Source: Marchantia polymorpha subsp. ruderalis | Lineage: Eukaryota > Streptophyta > Marchantiopsida > Marchantiales > Marchantiaceae | Reading direction: 5' to 3' | NCBI GenBank assembly: GCA_037833965.1 | Contig: AP031358.1 | Span: forward strand, 21,274,001 to 21,338,000 | DNA length: 64,000 nucleotides | In this document: one piece after another, positions 8,990 through 21,513 of the stretch | Position numbering within the stretch: position 1 is the first letter of the stretch | How the letters are laid out: every line of letters begins with the position of its first letter | The notes under the pieces: generated by a model | Told to the model about the DNA's origin: nothing | The model's input: only the letters and a program-made list of their open reading frames with translations | The model's database searches: none | Position numbers and translations under genes: made by a program

Positions 8990-11900
8990 TTCCGAATTAC
9001 GAAGGGACATGGATCTTTGAGCATTACATCTAGTTCACGATTATTTAACTGTTCCATCTTTGACATCACGACAGCAACATTGGGAAGGCAATATATAGCC
9101 TCAGCTGATACTCGTGCTCCAAGTGTAGTATGCTGGTACTCAAAGTCAAATGGTTTAGAATCAGCAAAGGCATTACCGAGGTTTTGGATTATTATTTTTC
9201 AATCACTTCAGCGAATTGGGATAAGTCTGAATAAGTTAGAGAAGGAAATGGTCAAGAAGCGTAGTAATGTTCACACTGAATTGTCGGTTCATGGGGTAAT
9301 TTTGACACTCATTCTTATTGCATGGAAGAGCCACAGTTTCCGCCCACTGTCCTCATGTAGCTGGTGGATCATAATTTTGTGGCAAGTACGCTGACCAGTG
9401 TCGAAGGATCTCCAATTCTCGAGGTTTTAACGTTAAATTCCACTGTCATCTTAACAGACTCGTGTCAGGCTCGCCTTGAGTTATATCGCTCATACTGAAC
9501 AATTTACACCGCGACAGACGCTAACATTTGACACCTTCAACACCAGTTACTGCTGTTTTCATTGCTGTAAAACAAGACTCGCTAAATCGCTTGCAAAAAC
9601 TCGACGTGCTGTATATTGATCTCTGACACGTTTCTTGCGTACCGAAGCTGGATGTTTAAACATCTTCAATCGAGTAGAGAAAATCACTTGATCAAGGTAC
9701 AATCTGACACAAAATCTATTGTCCGAGTATTACCACAAGTGACAGATATGCAGAGACTTTTCTGCTCAATTTTTTCTTTTATACTTTTGTAACAACTGTT
9801 AAAATTGTCTGTACAAATTGTCTGTAATTTGTTTGTTGCTGTTGTCGAACATCCTCGATAATTTGCAGTTTATAATCTGGAGAACTTTGAACTTCTGAAT
9901 TTTAGGACTTGCCTTGTCTCTAGATCGGGCAACTTTCTACAAATCAGGTTCCAACAGTTTTCATCCTACACAAATTTAACACATCAATGATGAGTGATTT
10001 TAGATTTTATGACCTCAGATAATACATGCCACTTGTTCTATAACGTGCGAATTAAATTATATTTAAACTAACGCAGTTTTCATCATGACCTTCTTGCATT
10101 AGCTTGACTCTATTAGTACAATATAACCGGAAGTGAGGACTAGACTGATGTCTAGTCCTCACAGGCAGCACAGACTGCTCTCCGACAGATTCGTTGGAAC
10201 ATCGTATACATGATATAAGATATCTTGGGACGTAGACATCCTGATTTACTCCTAATCTTGTTAATTTTATGCGGTATAAAATTAATAAGATTCGAAGTCG
10301 CACCTGACGATTGCCGCGCTCAAGTACAATGTCTGCGGAAACTCGTGCTCGTCAGAATATCTTTTTATATCACTGTAAAATCACTGACCATGAACGCATG
10401 AAGTCAAGGTCCATTTTACTTTTATTTTTTTCCATAGAATCCACTACAGGAGAACAACGTGGTGGGTCATTGACTTTGATGAGGAGAGTCAGGGCTGCTT
10501 GTTACTATTACTTTATCTGATGTTTATTTTAATTTGGATAATGTAATAGTAGATCATGTTAAAAGCAATAGCATCCTGTACTGCGAGATATAGTAGAATA
10601 TTGCATGTCCCCAGAGTTTCGATGCAAGCTTCATTGGAAGCTGAGAGTTTCTGATGATCTCTTGTATTTAACTTGAAGCTTTATCTTACTCTTACAACGC
10701 TCCTCAATAACGTACAGGCTAAGCCTGCACCGGGAGGTAAGGTTCTCTATCCCCGAGCTAGATCTTAGTATTGTAACCAGGAGCAGATTGAAACACCCTG
10801 GATCTCTATCGTAGTACGGTGGACATTAGTGCTCAAGAAATGTTATGGTGACAAATACAATGCTTCTGGAGCTGCAGAGAGGGATTTGCATCTGAATCGA
10901 GTACAACTTTGCCTTTGTATTGACACGTGGTGGTGAGGTGCATAAGCAAGACTGAGTGTGCAGAAAAAACAAAAATCTCGATGCAGACCACGAGCTTGTG
11001 GAGTCGTACTTTATGTGTGTGGGAGAGCGCAAGATCATGAAATATATGTAAGCCAGCGTCCTCAATGGCCTTCCGAACCGAGGCAGCTATATTTGTAGGA
11101 TGTGTCCATCGTCTTAGATTCGTCTGGTGATACCAAATGCATACAGTGGCATCGATCTGCGGCGTGGGCTCTCTTCGGTCTTCTGGAGAAGCCATTCGTC
11201 AAATGAAGATATAGTTAACCCAGCTTTCACATACACACAGCTTTCACAGTAAATCCCAATGTTCGATTTAATGCTTCTCAAATCATTTTCAGTCTTCCGG
11301 TAGTACAGTACAAGGTTGCATTCATCCGGAACCGGAATTTCGTCAGTTCTTGGATGAATATCCAGCTTCCACTTTTTCCCTCACGACTAATAGCGATGGG
11401 AATTGGACTTCAAATCCTGATCAGAAGACATCTTCAAACTCCTGGATCCACGTGCCAATCGCGCTTACGCCACGAAGTTGTGTTCTGCAAAGGACGGGAA
11501 TCATAGTGCATAGAAGGGTGGGTAATCGATCTGACTGCCTCCCGGGAAACCTCCCAAATCGCAGTCAAAGAGAGAAGAGACCCGAGACGCAGAGAACATG
11601 AAGCCATTGACCCGCCGGAATCTCCCTCTTCTATTCCGACCATCAGATTAGTTGAATAGAGGCGTCCGTCCATACACATTTCTACAACTCCAATAAATGG
11701 TTAGAACACAGAATGGACAGTTCAAATTGCGTAAATACTTGAATGATGGACTGTGAGGCCTAGGGGGTCAGATCAAGTGTGCCACCGTCCAGCGTCCTCC
11801 TCAATCTTACTCTTCCTCTCCCCTTCTTTCCTTCTCGATCAGAACTGAGAACAACTTGAATCAGAATCACTCTCCCACAATTGAAACGTTTCATACATTC

Positions 11901-12250
11901 ATGTATGAAGCTTTTCACAAATACAGATTGCATCTTCATAAAAAAGTCATAGATGAATAGCTTTGGCTTATGATGACTACTCTACAATAAATATAAAGAG
12001 TAGTTCATATCTCCAAATAAATACCAGCTGATAAACTACGAGCAAGCACCTATGTCAATGTTGGCTTTTGTGGAATAAACCTTCATCTTTTATACAATAC
12101 TGGTAAAATGCCATCGATCAGAGTTTACTTTGCACATGAGAAGTCTTCTACACTCGAGCACATTATAGAACTTCAAGCCCGATATTTTTACTCGTTGTTT
12201 CTTATAATCAAGAAGTTATCTGTTTGATTCTTGAGTCAGGTAAAGACCTT
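8990..12250. other. Copy B spacer without a recognisable gene
   Basis: This is the counterpart of 3340-6830. It contains the short ORF 10329-10520 (MSAETRARQN start, discussed under copy A). It also contains a minus-strand frame 10833-11195 whose first half, starting MASPEDRREPTPQIDATVC, comes from sequence unique to copy B (11045-11240) and does not match any family I know. The remainder is non-coding by appearance. Confidence 0.4.
10133..10162. repeat. Perfect 13-bp hairpin with 4-nt loop
   Basis: The arm gtgaggactagac (10133-10145) is followed by tgat and the exact reverse complement (10150-10162). Copy A has only the left arm (about 4301-4313), so the hairpin is specific to copy B. Confidence 0.9.
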
Positions 12251-12758
12251 CATCCATTAGGCTCTTTTATAATTCTTGTTTCCGCATGATCAAATGCAAC
12301 CCAATGATTATAGCAATCTACTCAACTCAGCAGCCAGTACGAGGCTACAAATGAATCATTAACTAAGATCGATAGAAGAAGTCCACCCATCTTCTTTTGA
12401 CATACATGTGCACAAAAAAGGTTACATTATATTTGAACTTTAGCAATATTAGGTATATATGAAATCTAACATCTAATATATGCATGTTGGATTTATCAAA
12501 TGCAAATCTAAAACATGAATGAAGAGAGATAACGATCTTTAAGTTGAAAGATTGAAATAACTTTAAATAGTTTCATAAATGAAGAAAGTTTTTACTGACT
12601 CTTTGGAAACTTGCAGATTATATGATCCTTCTTATTCCATATTTAATATGATAAAGTACCATATATCAAGTAAACTTGAATTTACTACTTAGTCTTTATT
12701 CTATATATCCGAGATGGTGATGTAGCATCTATCAAGTAAACTTGGCTGACTCCATCAT

Positions 12759-13085
12759 TTAAGCTAGTAAAGCATTTGAGAGACAATTGAGACATTTCCA
12801 GACTTTTGGCAGAGTGTCCTCTGAAACAAGACGTAAATCTATTCTGCAAAATGTCACTGAGTGAAACTTCTTGCAATAAGTTTTGTGATGGCAACTGCAT
12901 GGTATAGTACATTTTGTATGCCACAGTCCAGCAATATTATCCACATCTTCGACCTCTGGTAAAAACATGTGTGAAGAATGCCATCCCATGCGACAACCAG
13001 TGCAGATGTAAACTTGATGAAGAGTTGGTGGAGCTTTGGCTTCTTCATTCAGATTCAAGGATGCCGAATCGCTTGAACTTGCCAT
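12759..13085 (-). CDS. Cys/His-rich short ORF, unrecognised
   Basis: This frame of 108 residues starts MASSSDSASLNLNEEAKAPP and contains a dense series of possible metal ligands: CTGC, HSSH, HTKC, CSCHH, YCKKFH, then two further cysteines near KCLNC. The pattern suggests a zinc-binding fold or its remnant, but I cannot place it in a family. It stands just outside duplication copy B in otherwise empty DNA, with no clear promoter or intron. It may be a fragment of a larger gene or transposon. Confidence 0.3.
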   Translation of the reverse strand: MASSSDSASLNLNEEAKAPPTLHQVYICTGCRMGWHSSHMFLPEVEDVDNIAGLWHTKCTIPCSCHHKTYCKKFHSVTFCRIDLRLVSEDTLPKVWKCLNCLSNALLA

Positions 13086-13105
13086 TGCACCAACTTAGAA
13101 TATGA

Positions 13106-15870
13106 TAAAAGCGAAAGTTACTGCAATCAACAAAATTATGAACCATTTGTTATAAATCATTAGAATTTAAAATAACACCTATAGAACTTGGACAAAGCAA
13201 AATTACTTCAACCAGAATTTCTGACAAGATGGGTATGATCTTGAAAACTTTGGTGGAGCAATTGTCTACCCTAGAATAACATAGCTTGTTACCACTCTAC
13301 TCTTCTACGATCTACTAGATCATCTAACACTAGATCAGTTTCTAGATAAGATTCTCATTTGTGAATTGAAACCATTTCAAAATCTTGATAGGATGCTAAC
13401 TTTATCACAATTTCACAGCACTTCAAGAAGTAAAACTGTTTAGCATTACCTGGGAAAGTAAATATCTGGGATGTTTTACAATTGATGTCAATGGCACCTG
13501 ACGAAGAGAAAATCAGGAAGGCTCGTACAAAATCTAATATGCTGCCAAAATATACTATCGCAGCCTGTAATCGATCGCCCTACATGAGCAATACAGAAAT
13601 CCGCCATCGATGCCACGTTCAACTACCAGAGGAGCCGACCAGCTAATAATCCGACTCCCACTCATATACTCCTATCCGTCTCCGCTCAAATGCCGGGCAC
13701 CACCAAAACATCATTCAGTTCGAAGGAAATACCTGTGCTCTGCGGCTTCTGCCAAAGTTCGACGAGCTCCGGACGCAATCAGGAAGCCGCGACAGCTGTA
13801 GAGAATCGAGAATCTTGTTTCGATTGCCTGTGCCTTGACTTAAATCGAGAGAAGATTGAGTTCTTAGTTTTACTACCAAGGTTTTAAGCATTCATGAATA
13901 TGATTTCAAGGCAGTAGACTCGAGGGAATCTAGAACAAATTTTGATGACATGTTGTACTAATAGCTCCAGACAGAAGCTTTACAATGAAATTTTCGGTAT
14001 CATTCAAAAATGATGATCGTTGATCAGAATTCAAATTTTTTTCCATTGCCTATCTTTGAATGTGCCTTGTGCTAAGTAGTGCATTCAAATTTTCAGTTCA
14101 ATCTCGAGTATGGCGCTCGATTGGCCTGAAAAAATTGGCACCAGCCCCGTTGCGCAGTCAAGGCGCTGCAATAATTTTGGAAGATTCAAAGTCTATCATC
14201 CAGCAGCACATGGCAACCTTAAATTTCAAAATTGACCATTTTAACGGGCAGTTTGATGAGCAGCTGCTTGTGTAAGGTCAGATGGTTTGTGTGCCATCTG
14301 ACCTTATGAAAGGCGTTGTGTCACTCGTTGGATCGATCCTGTGCTTCTTGTGCCCGATGCTCTAGTATAAAAGTCACGCAATGGACTTGTGGTCTGCATA
14401 CTTTGCATCTTGGTTTTAGAAGGTTGATGACGGCAAGATCGCAGAGGTTTACTCCTGCTTTCTCTGTGCACTACGTTGTGGAGAGACTTGTGGAAGGCTG
14501 AGCTTCGGAGAGGTGAGTCTTATTCATATGTCACCATTGGAAAAGAAGACGAGATGCGTGAGCTGTATTCTAACCTGAAGCGTCAACTCCATTGTCTGGA
14601 TCGTTTATGTGTACGTAAATGCATGGCCAATCTTCTGAACTGAGATTGAAGGTGAGACTGACTAGGAGAGATTTTGTGGTGTATAACAGAAATTATCATC
14701 GTTGCTATGTGGATCATCACATACTATCACCAATCACCAATCACCTTGTGCATGTGATTTTAGCGCAAGTCATATACGGCTGAATGAGATTCAAAGGATA
14801 TTTAATGTTCAGGACAAGGTCGTAAATGCTCGGCTCCTTTCTTAACAGTCTAGGTGTGCAGTTGTGATTATCCAAATAAGTTTAGATGGTACGGACAGAA
14901 GGATGTAACCTGGACCTGGATCATAATAGTTGAATATCTCTGAGCTTTGCTATCAAAGCTAGTGGCACAGTGTGAGCGGATTAGCATCATGTTATCTTTT
15001 TCGAAACAGAACTTTAGTTTTCAGCTAATCTATCATATCTCTCCAAAGCGTCTCTGCTTGGGATTCGTTAAGTTCTTCTCCGTAGAGAAGTCTCTAAATT
15101 ATAAATCTTGACCCTTTTTGGTACCAATATGGCCCATTGGTCTCGAACGTGAGTTGCAGATTGATTGACAATTTCTCTCAAGTAGTATGAGCTCATTTGA
15201 GATTCGTGATCATTTACTGGGTGTTTTCTTTTATAATTGCATGACCACAATCATTATGATGATATCGCACTAGATTTTAAAAAATTTGTTGAAACACTAA
15301 AAAGTGGATGTCAGTATTTGAAGAAGAGAAAGCTTATATATAATATTTATTTATGCCTGAAGATCGGAACTCACATGGTTCTTTAAAACACAAGATCCCA
15401 AAACAAAATTTGGACAGATAGCTAATTTTTTTAGGCTTACTCCCCTTGAAAGATTTGGAAAGAGTTATGGGTTTGCATGTAAGCACCATTAGTGTATTTA
15501 TGTTAAGATTGGTGAGATTTTAGTGGATTTCGAATCTGATTCAACGGTAAAGTGACTGCCTACCTAGATGAATATATTAACATCAGAAGATGTTGACTTC
15601 AAAGCACAACAAACTAATATCAGGCTGAGATTTACATATGTTAGTGAAAAGGAAGCTTTAAGTACATCTTTCAATATCTAGTCTTAATTTCAACCATAGA
15701 CTTGAGTTGAATATTAGTTGTATACTTCTAATGAAAAAATTCAGACCTTTTCCACCGCGTCTAAGGTAAGATTATTCCATGGTCCTAGATCTGTAGAAGG
15801 AATTTTTCAATAAAAGACATCACTGAGATTCTTTTTTATTGTGAATCTGACAGGCTCAATTGCATTGACC
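13106..15870. other. Intergenic spacer
   Basis: No coding exon is supported. Short frames at 13610-13887 and 14060-14275 have no family features. A perfect hairpin lies at 14273-14306. Just before the lipase start there is a weak TATA-like caataaaag at about 15808-15816. Confidence 0.5.
14273..14306. repeat. Perfect 13-bp hairpin with 8-nt loop
   Basis: taaggtcagatgg (14273-14285) is followed by an 8-nt loop and its exact reverse complement (14294-14306). No T-run follows and no neighbouring gene ends here, so a terminator role is unlikely in a plant nuclear context. Confidence 0.9.
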
Positions 15871-18800
15871 ATGACTGAAGCAACGATGAAAACATCAGTT
15901 CCGTATTTTTTCGCCGTCAAGGGCCAGTGGACGATAAGACAAAACGTGGAGAACAAATCAATACTTAGCCCGTTTCACTTGATTGAAACGCCGTGGAGGC
16001 AATTCGTTTTGTTGTTTCTGGAAGTCATGCGGTTCTGTTATCTGCCTGTGCTAGCTGTCGGAAACCTTTTGGAGTTTGTCTTGAATGTCATGCTGGCAAA
16101 CGGAGGCATTATCAACACTTTGTTGAAGGTTACTTTTCCTTGCACAGGTTTGTTCCGGTACTTGTGGTTCTTCCTTTGAATAATTAGAAGTATAAATTTT
16201 TTTATTATTCCTAAACCTATTGATAGAGTAAAGTTGAAGATTTTCGTTATATCTTACTTTCAGCTGCGCACAATGTACACGAAATTCACGTAGAGATAAG
16301 TTGACTTTACCGAATAAAATGAGCTGATTAATGATCCGAATTTCGTTTCCAGCTTACAAAATTCTAAGCCTGACCAAAAGTCAGAGAGAAGTAGTCGAGG
16401 AGGAGATCCAATGTGCTCGTTTCTGTAAATCTGTAATTTGCTTCTTGTACTGCAGTTATCATTATCATTATCAGTTATCGTTTTTGTCTCCGGCTGGGCG
16501 CTCCAGAGGTTGTGCCGAACTGGTTATCTGGTTGTTTCCACTGCAGGGTGATCACTGCCTCTATGAAAGAGGAGTTGAAAAGCTTCCTGTCTTAAGTCTT
16601 ACCTTGATAGAAAAAATAATATGATATAAAACCGTCGACGTGCTGATGATCGAGAACATGTATCTTCGAATTCAGGAAAACTTGTTGTACGATGTAGAGA
16701 TGATGAAAACTTTGCAACGCTGCTTTCGATCATGGATCGACGATGGTCTCTCAAAGCACAGACCCCAGAGAATCGAACCGGATCCCGTGATATTGCGGAC
16801 ATACTGGTTATGGCCTCCAAGCTGGCGTATGAGAACGCAGCCTACAACCGAAGAGTTGTTTCTACCATCTGGAAGGTAACTTTAGGACAAAATACTGACT
16901 ATTATAAACGGTCCTCTTCCCTTGATACCGGCTGAGTTTCTCTAAGAAGTTGGGACCTTTCCCAGGTGTCTTGGGCACGGAAATTCATTTTTCATTTATC
17001 TAGCTGACAGGACATATGATTGCTTGACTGCTCCTGTGACTACTTTTGTTGTAGCATTACCATAATTATGTATGAAGCAGTATACAAATCTAGAGTTAAT
17101 AGCAGGATCTAGATTGGAGTGGTGCTGTGCGAAGTTTGTAGACGAGTTTGCAATTGACCGTCTCATATGTATCTTGTGGGTTTTTGCAGATGAACTTTGT
17201 GGGCTTCTACGATTGCTGGAACGGTGAGAATTGAACCTTCTACTCCTCATTATATATGTTCAAAACGTTGACAGTCTATGTTCTGGAATGTTACAAAAAA
17301 TAATTTTAAAAAAAGTTGGGCTTTCTTGACTCTTCTCTTTACCAGCATCACAAAATCTTAATTTTAACATGGGCACTTCCATGAGCTTTACATCAGCGTC
17401 AAGATATATATAACGTCGAACAAGAAAGGCTTTTCTAACGATGGATTGTATGTAATGATTTGCAGAATATTTCAAAGTGGCAGGTACTCAAGTCCTTCTG
17501 TTTACGGATAAATCTGAAAACGCGAATGCCATTGTGGTAGCATTTAGAGGAACAGAGCCTTTCAACATGCTGGACTGGAGCACCGATGTTGATTTCTCGT
17601 GGTTTGAGCTGGAAGACGCGGGAAGAGTGCATGTCGGATTTTGGGAAGCACTTGGTCTTGGAGACCGTGAGAAGATAATGCAGTTATCGAGTGGCACAAA
17701 TGCAGCTCCACTGAAAGAGAAACACAGCGTATGCCCTATTTCATCTCGATCATATCCCTATCATATTTAGTGACTTTGTGGGACGTTCCCAAGGCATGAA
17801 CTTTGCTGCTTGTCTGGGGAATGAAATCAATTTATTCGAATCTGAGCGATTGCTGATTATGGAATAGTCATCAACATCGAACATCTGGATTACGAGAGTG
17901 TCAGTATTTAAGCTGGAATACAGCTGTTCTTTCAGTATAGCCCTTGTTCTATAACTATTCTCGAAGAGATAGATCAGACAAGAATGTTCTGCCAGGATTC
18001 AGAACCCTTGAATATTATATAACTACTTCAATGGCTGAGTTTCGGCCGCTCTCTTCTGCATATTCTACGTCCTCATCCTTCATGCTAAAATTTGTCAATC
18101 AAGGGAATTGGATTCAGATACGGAGTCTGTAGCTACCAGTCAGATGTAATATACTTCCAGATTACAAATGGAGGAAGTCTTGGTATGAAAGTGTAGTCTT
18201 AATGCTAATTGAAGTTATCAGATTCTCACATGATGGACTGATACTATCCATCTTGTTTTCCTTCGTATCGTTTCCGAGTTTTTACCTTGCAATAAAAAAC
18301 GTTTGGTGTACAGGTGGAGAGTCGCGAGGACAGCGATGACCAGGAAAAACTGAAAGCATACTCCTATCTGACGTCGAAGGTCAAGACACTCATGTATGAA
18401 AACCCCGAAGCAAAGCTTTACGTCACGGGACACAGCCTTGGGGGTGCTCTTGCGGCTCTGTACACAACAGCTCTGTTCTACTACAACGAAACTATGGTGA
18501 CAGAGAGACTGGGTGCCCTGTACACGTTTGGACAACCGAGGGTTGGAGATAGAAAACTCTCCAAATACATGGAAAGCAAAATCGACGAGGCAAAGTACGT
18601 CAGAGTCGTATACACCAACGACATGGTCCCTCGACTCCCATTTGACGACTCAGCTTTCAAGTTCAAGCATGCCTGTATGTGTTACTACGTCAACTCTTTC
18701 TACCATGGGAAGGTGAGATAACCAGGTTGTTGGAAAACGATTTGTTGTCCCCCACTTATGCACGCACTAGTGAATTTCCTTCTGCTTATATATATGTATG

Positions 18801-21513
18801 GAGTCACTCGAAAGCTGTAGATGCATGTTCGAAACTTTCTTTTCTACATTTTCACTAATAAATGAAAATTCCCCTCGTGTAGCCATAGCTTGCTTATATC
18901 ACTTTACCTACATTAATATATCTTGGTATCATTCCCCACTTTAAACTGAGAAAATTTCAAAGTTCAAGTAAATATTACCTGCAATTCGAACCTCTGGGCA
19001 GTCTTATACTCTGATATAAGTAGTTAGAAACTGGCTAGGTGTATATTCTAAGCTTTGTTCTCTTCAAACTAGCCAGCAATACATAGTTCATAATTCAAAG
19101 GACATTGTGATGCCCTAAATTTAAATATTTTCTTAATCTAGATGATGATTGGAGCCTAATTAAACACTGATCTTGAATATGGATACAAACTTACTTCAAG
19201 ATTAGCAAGTTTATCACTTTTACTTAACAACAAGGAAGTTTTTGTCTCATATCGAGTATGCACTTCAATAAGCAACTCAAAAGTCATATCCTAAGTTGGA
19301 TAGTACAATAATTTAACTGTCTTTCACTAATTTTTCTGTTCAACAAAAATGTAGCTACAAGTTCATTCATAGTAAGCATATAGCCACTTGTGGCCATATT
19401 GTTGTCATGATCATGTCAAGTAGCATCACATAATCCTTTTAAAAGAGTTCAGATACCCAGTTCATGTGCTTTGAGTAAATGCCTTCGCATTCTTTAGGTT
19501 CATTAGCATCCTCTTTTCACATGCCCACTGAGTTAGAGTTGGGCGGGTAGTATATCTGATGAAATTTCCCACTGAGTGAGCTATGGCTGGTAAGGTAGAA
19601 ACCCTACCTAACATTACTGAACTTACAGCACTGTGGTAAGAAGGTAAGCATGCTGTTGTGCTCCACCTCGAAGAGGCTAAAAAGTTGATATTTGAAACTT
19701 ATTAGCATACAATTTCACCATCCTCGTCTATAATACAAAAATGTGTTTTTAAGTGCACATCTAATATTGTTTAGATGTGCACTTGAAAGTATTCTAAACC
19801 AACGCTAGAAAACTCTCTTGTTGATATTTCGCTTCTATAATTTTATGCACAAATTTTAAGTGCAAATGGAGCTAAATCTCAAATTCTTGGAATAAGATCA
19901 AATTATTCCTTGTGGTTGATAGTCAACGTGGCAAAAAATTCTTTGGGACATAAAATTTTGAGTGTATGTGATTTTTAATCACGTATGAACAATGAATAAA
20001 TTGATCTTATTCCAAGAATTTGAGATTGAGCTTCATTTGCACTCTTTACATAACTCATTATCTCCTTACTGTTACTAAATTAATGATTCTCATAGGTAAT
20101 GTAATGTGGGAGATGAATGCGAACTAAATATAATTTAAGATAAAAATGTGTGAATATTCTTCAGCCTAGACTTCATTCTCTTTCTTATTTTTCATTTTTA
20201 CTTTTGATACTGAGGTTTTTCATTTTTGATCTTCAAATACTTCAAGCCACCTTTTTCTTGTTGTTGCACTTGACGATGAAACTCCAAAGCACTTCTTCCT
20301 GCAAGTTTAAGGTTTTTTGTCGCAATACCTATATATATCTTCTTCTTGTCTTTAATTCCTTGAAGATTCAAAGTTATTAATCATCAATTCAATCTAGCCT
20401 AAGGAAAGGAATGAATAAATTTCGAGTTTTCAATTTGGACCCAAATAACCTCAGCATATAGTATACATGTTACCGGCCACTTATTGTAATTAGTGATGAA
20501 GCATTCTTCAACATCTTTATGATAATCATGTGATGTTATGTGAAACTCATTTTTAAAACATTCTTCAATGTTTCAATTTTTGACAAAACTTACGACATTC
20601 ATCAAATCAACTTTATCTTGAAATGATATTTCTTTATAATTTAGAGTGTTAACTTTGGTTAATCTTGTGAGCTTGATAATACAATGAAGGTCACCAGGAG
20701 AATGTGGTCCCCTTTGACCTTCAATTTTGAAAATTGTTGAAAAAATTTACTAGAATATTTTCTCAGTCAAGACATAGCTTGATACTATTCCTATTAACTT
20801 CATGTATGCAACACTGACATCTTGAAAGCTAAAGATAGCAATTCCGATTCTAATATAGCACCAACTCAAAATTCCAAAAAATATTAATCTCATCCCCAAG
20901 TTCTCGGCCATTAGGTAGTTGTATAGCTAATGGCCTTTGCTTTTCACAAACATGCTAGCATTGTTTAAATAGTTCATATATCAAACTTGAGCACGATGGT
21001 GAATTTTAATTTTGAGAAATTGAGCATTTAGAGACTTTTCGCTGTGTGAGTATAGAATGAGTAACGAATACCAAAGGGGAGACTAGATAAGTTTGTGTAA
21101 CTGCGGTGCATTGCGATGTCAAGTTTGTCTTTGAGAAGCTTTGTTATGCCAAAGCTAGTCAATTGCGCTATATAATCAAATTAAGAGCTTGCAATTTCAT
21201 CGAAGCTTCACCTGTTGTAAACTGCAGTAACTTTCTTGAGGTTGTAATGCAGACGATGGAAGATGCTCCCTTCCCCAATTTCTTTTCTATAAGATTCTTC
21301 TTCCGTTTCATCACCATGCGTCTAACAGCCCTTCAAGAGTTGATTCTATCCACTTTCCTGTGGCTCTTCGTTGGGCGGGACTACAAAGAAACCATCGAAT
21401 CGACTTTGTTTCGGGCGATGGGGTTGATAGTTCCTGGTATTTCTGACCACGGGCTAACCAACTACATCAATATTGTCAGACTGGGACGATTGCACTCTGA
21501 TTCGAAGTACTGA
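15871..21513 (+). CDS. Class-3 triacylglycerol lipase, OBL1-like
   Basis: Six exons: 15871-16147, 16676-16875, 17190-17223, 17466-17728, 18314-18712, 21253-21513. All introns are GT-AG, phases close, and they encode 477 residues. The alpha/beta-hydrolase hydrolyses acylglycerols. OBL1-type plant members sit on oil bodies. An N-terminal hydrophobic stretch (about residues 44-78, with VLLFLEV and [13 protein letters not shown]) matches their membrane or lipid-droplet anchor. The oxyanion region AFRGTEPF is followed by the nucleophile elbow GHSLGG with Ser about 299. The likely acid is Asp361 in TNDMVPRLP and the likely base His457 in GISDHG. The C-terminal block [22 protein letters not shown] is typical of OBL1. 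The segment between exons 5 and 6 is shorter than in angiosperm relatives, lacking the usual linker after FYHGK. The last intron is 2.5 kb and contains two inverted repeats. Part of the last exon is copied at 5585. Start choice: first ATG in a frame open from 15841. A second ATG lies at 15886. Confidence 0.88.
19751..19784. repeat. Perfect 14-bp hairpin in lipase intron 5
   Basis: aagtgcacatctaa (19751-19764) is followed by a 6-nt loop and its exact reverse complement (19771-19784). Confidence 0.92.
19860..20042. repeat. Fold-back element with 42-bp arms in lipase intron 5
   Basis: The arms 19860-19901 and 20001-20042 are reverse complements over 42 bp with two mismatches and enclose 99 bp. 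The inner core, reading caaattcttggaataag on the left arm, is perfect. I see no transposase. It fits a small fold-back or MITE-type element. If transcribed with the intron it would form a long stem. Confidence 0.85.

Larger units (their letters stand above)
6840..12250 (+). repeat. Tandem duplication unit, copy B (about 5.4 kb)
   Basis: This is the second head-to-tail copy of the 1402-6839 unit. It starts at the same RRM2 position (acaggagagggcagc) and ends at about 12250, where similarity to copy A stops after the shared gattcttgagtcaggta motif. It differs from copy A by an extra segment of about 210 bp at 7355-7565, a perfect hairpin at 10133-10162, and a different block of about 200 bp at 11045-11240. 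Substitutions are frequent in non-coding parts, so the duplication is not very recent. Confidence 0.9.
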
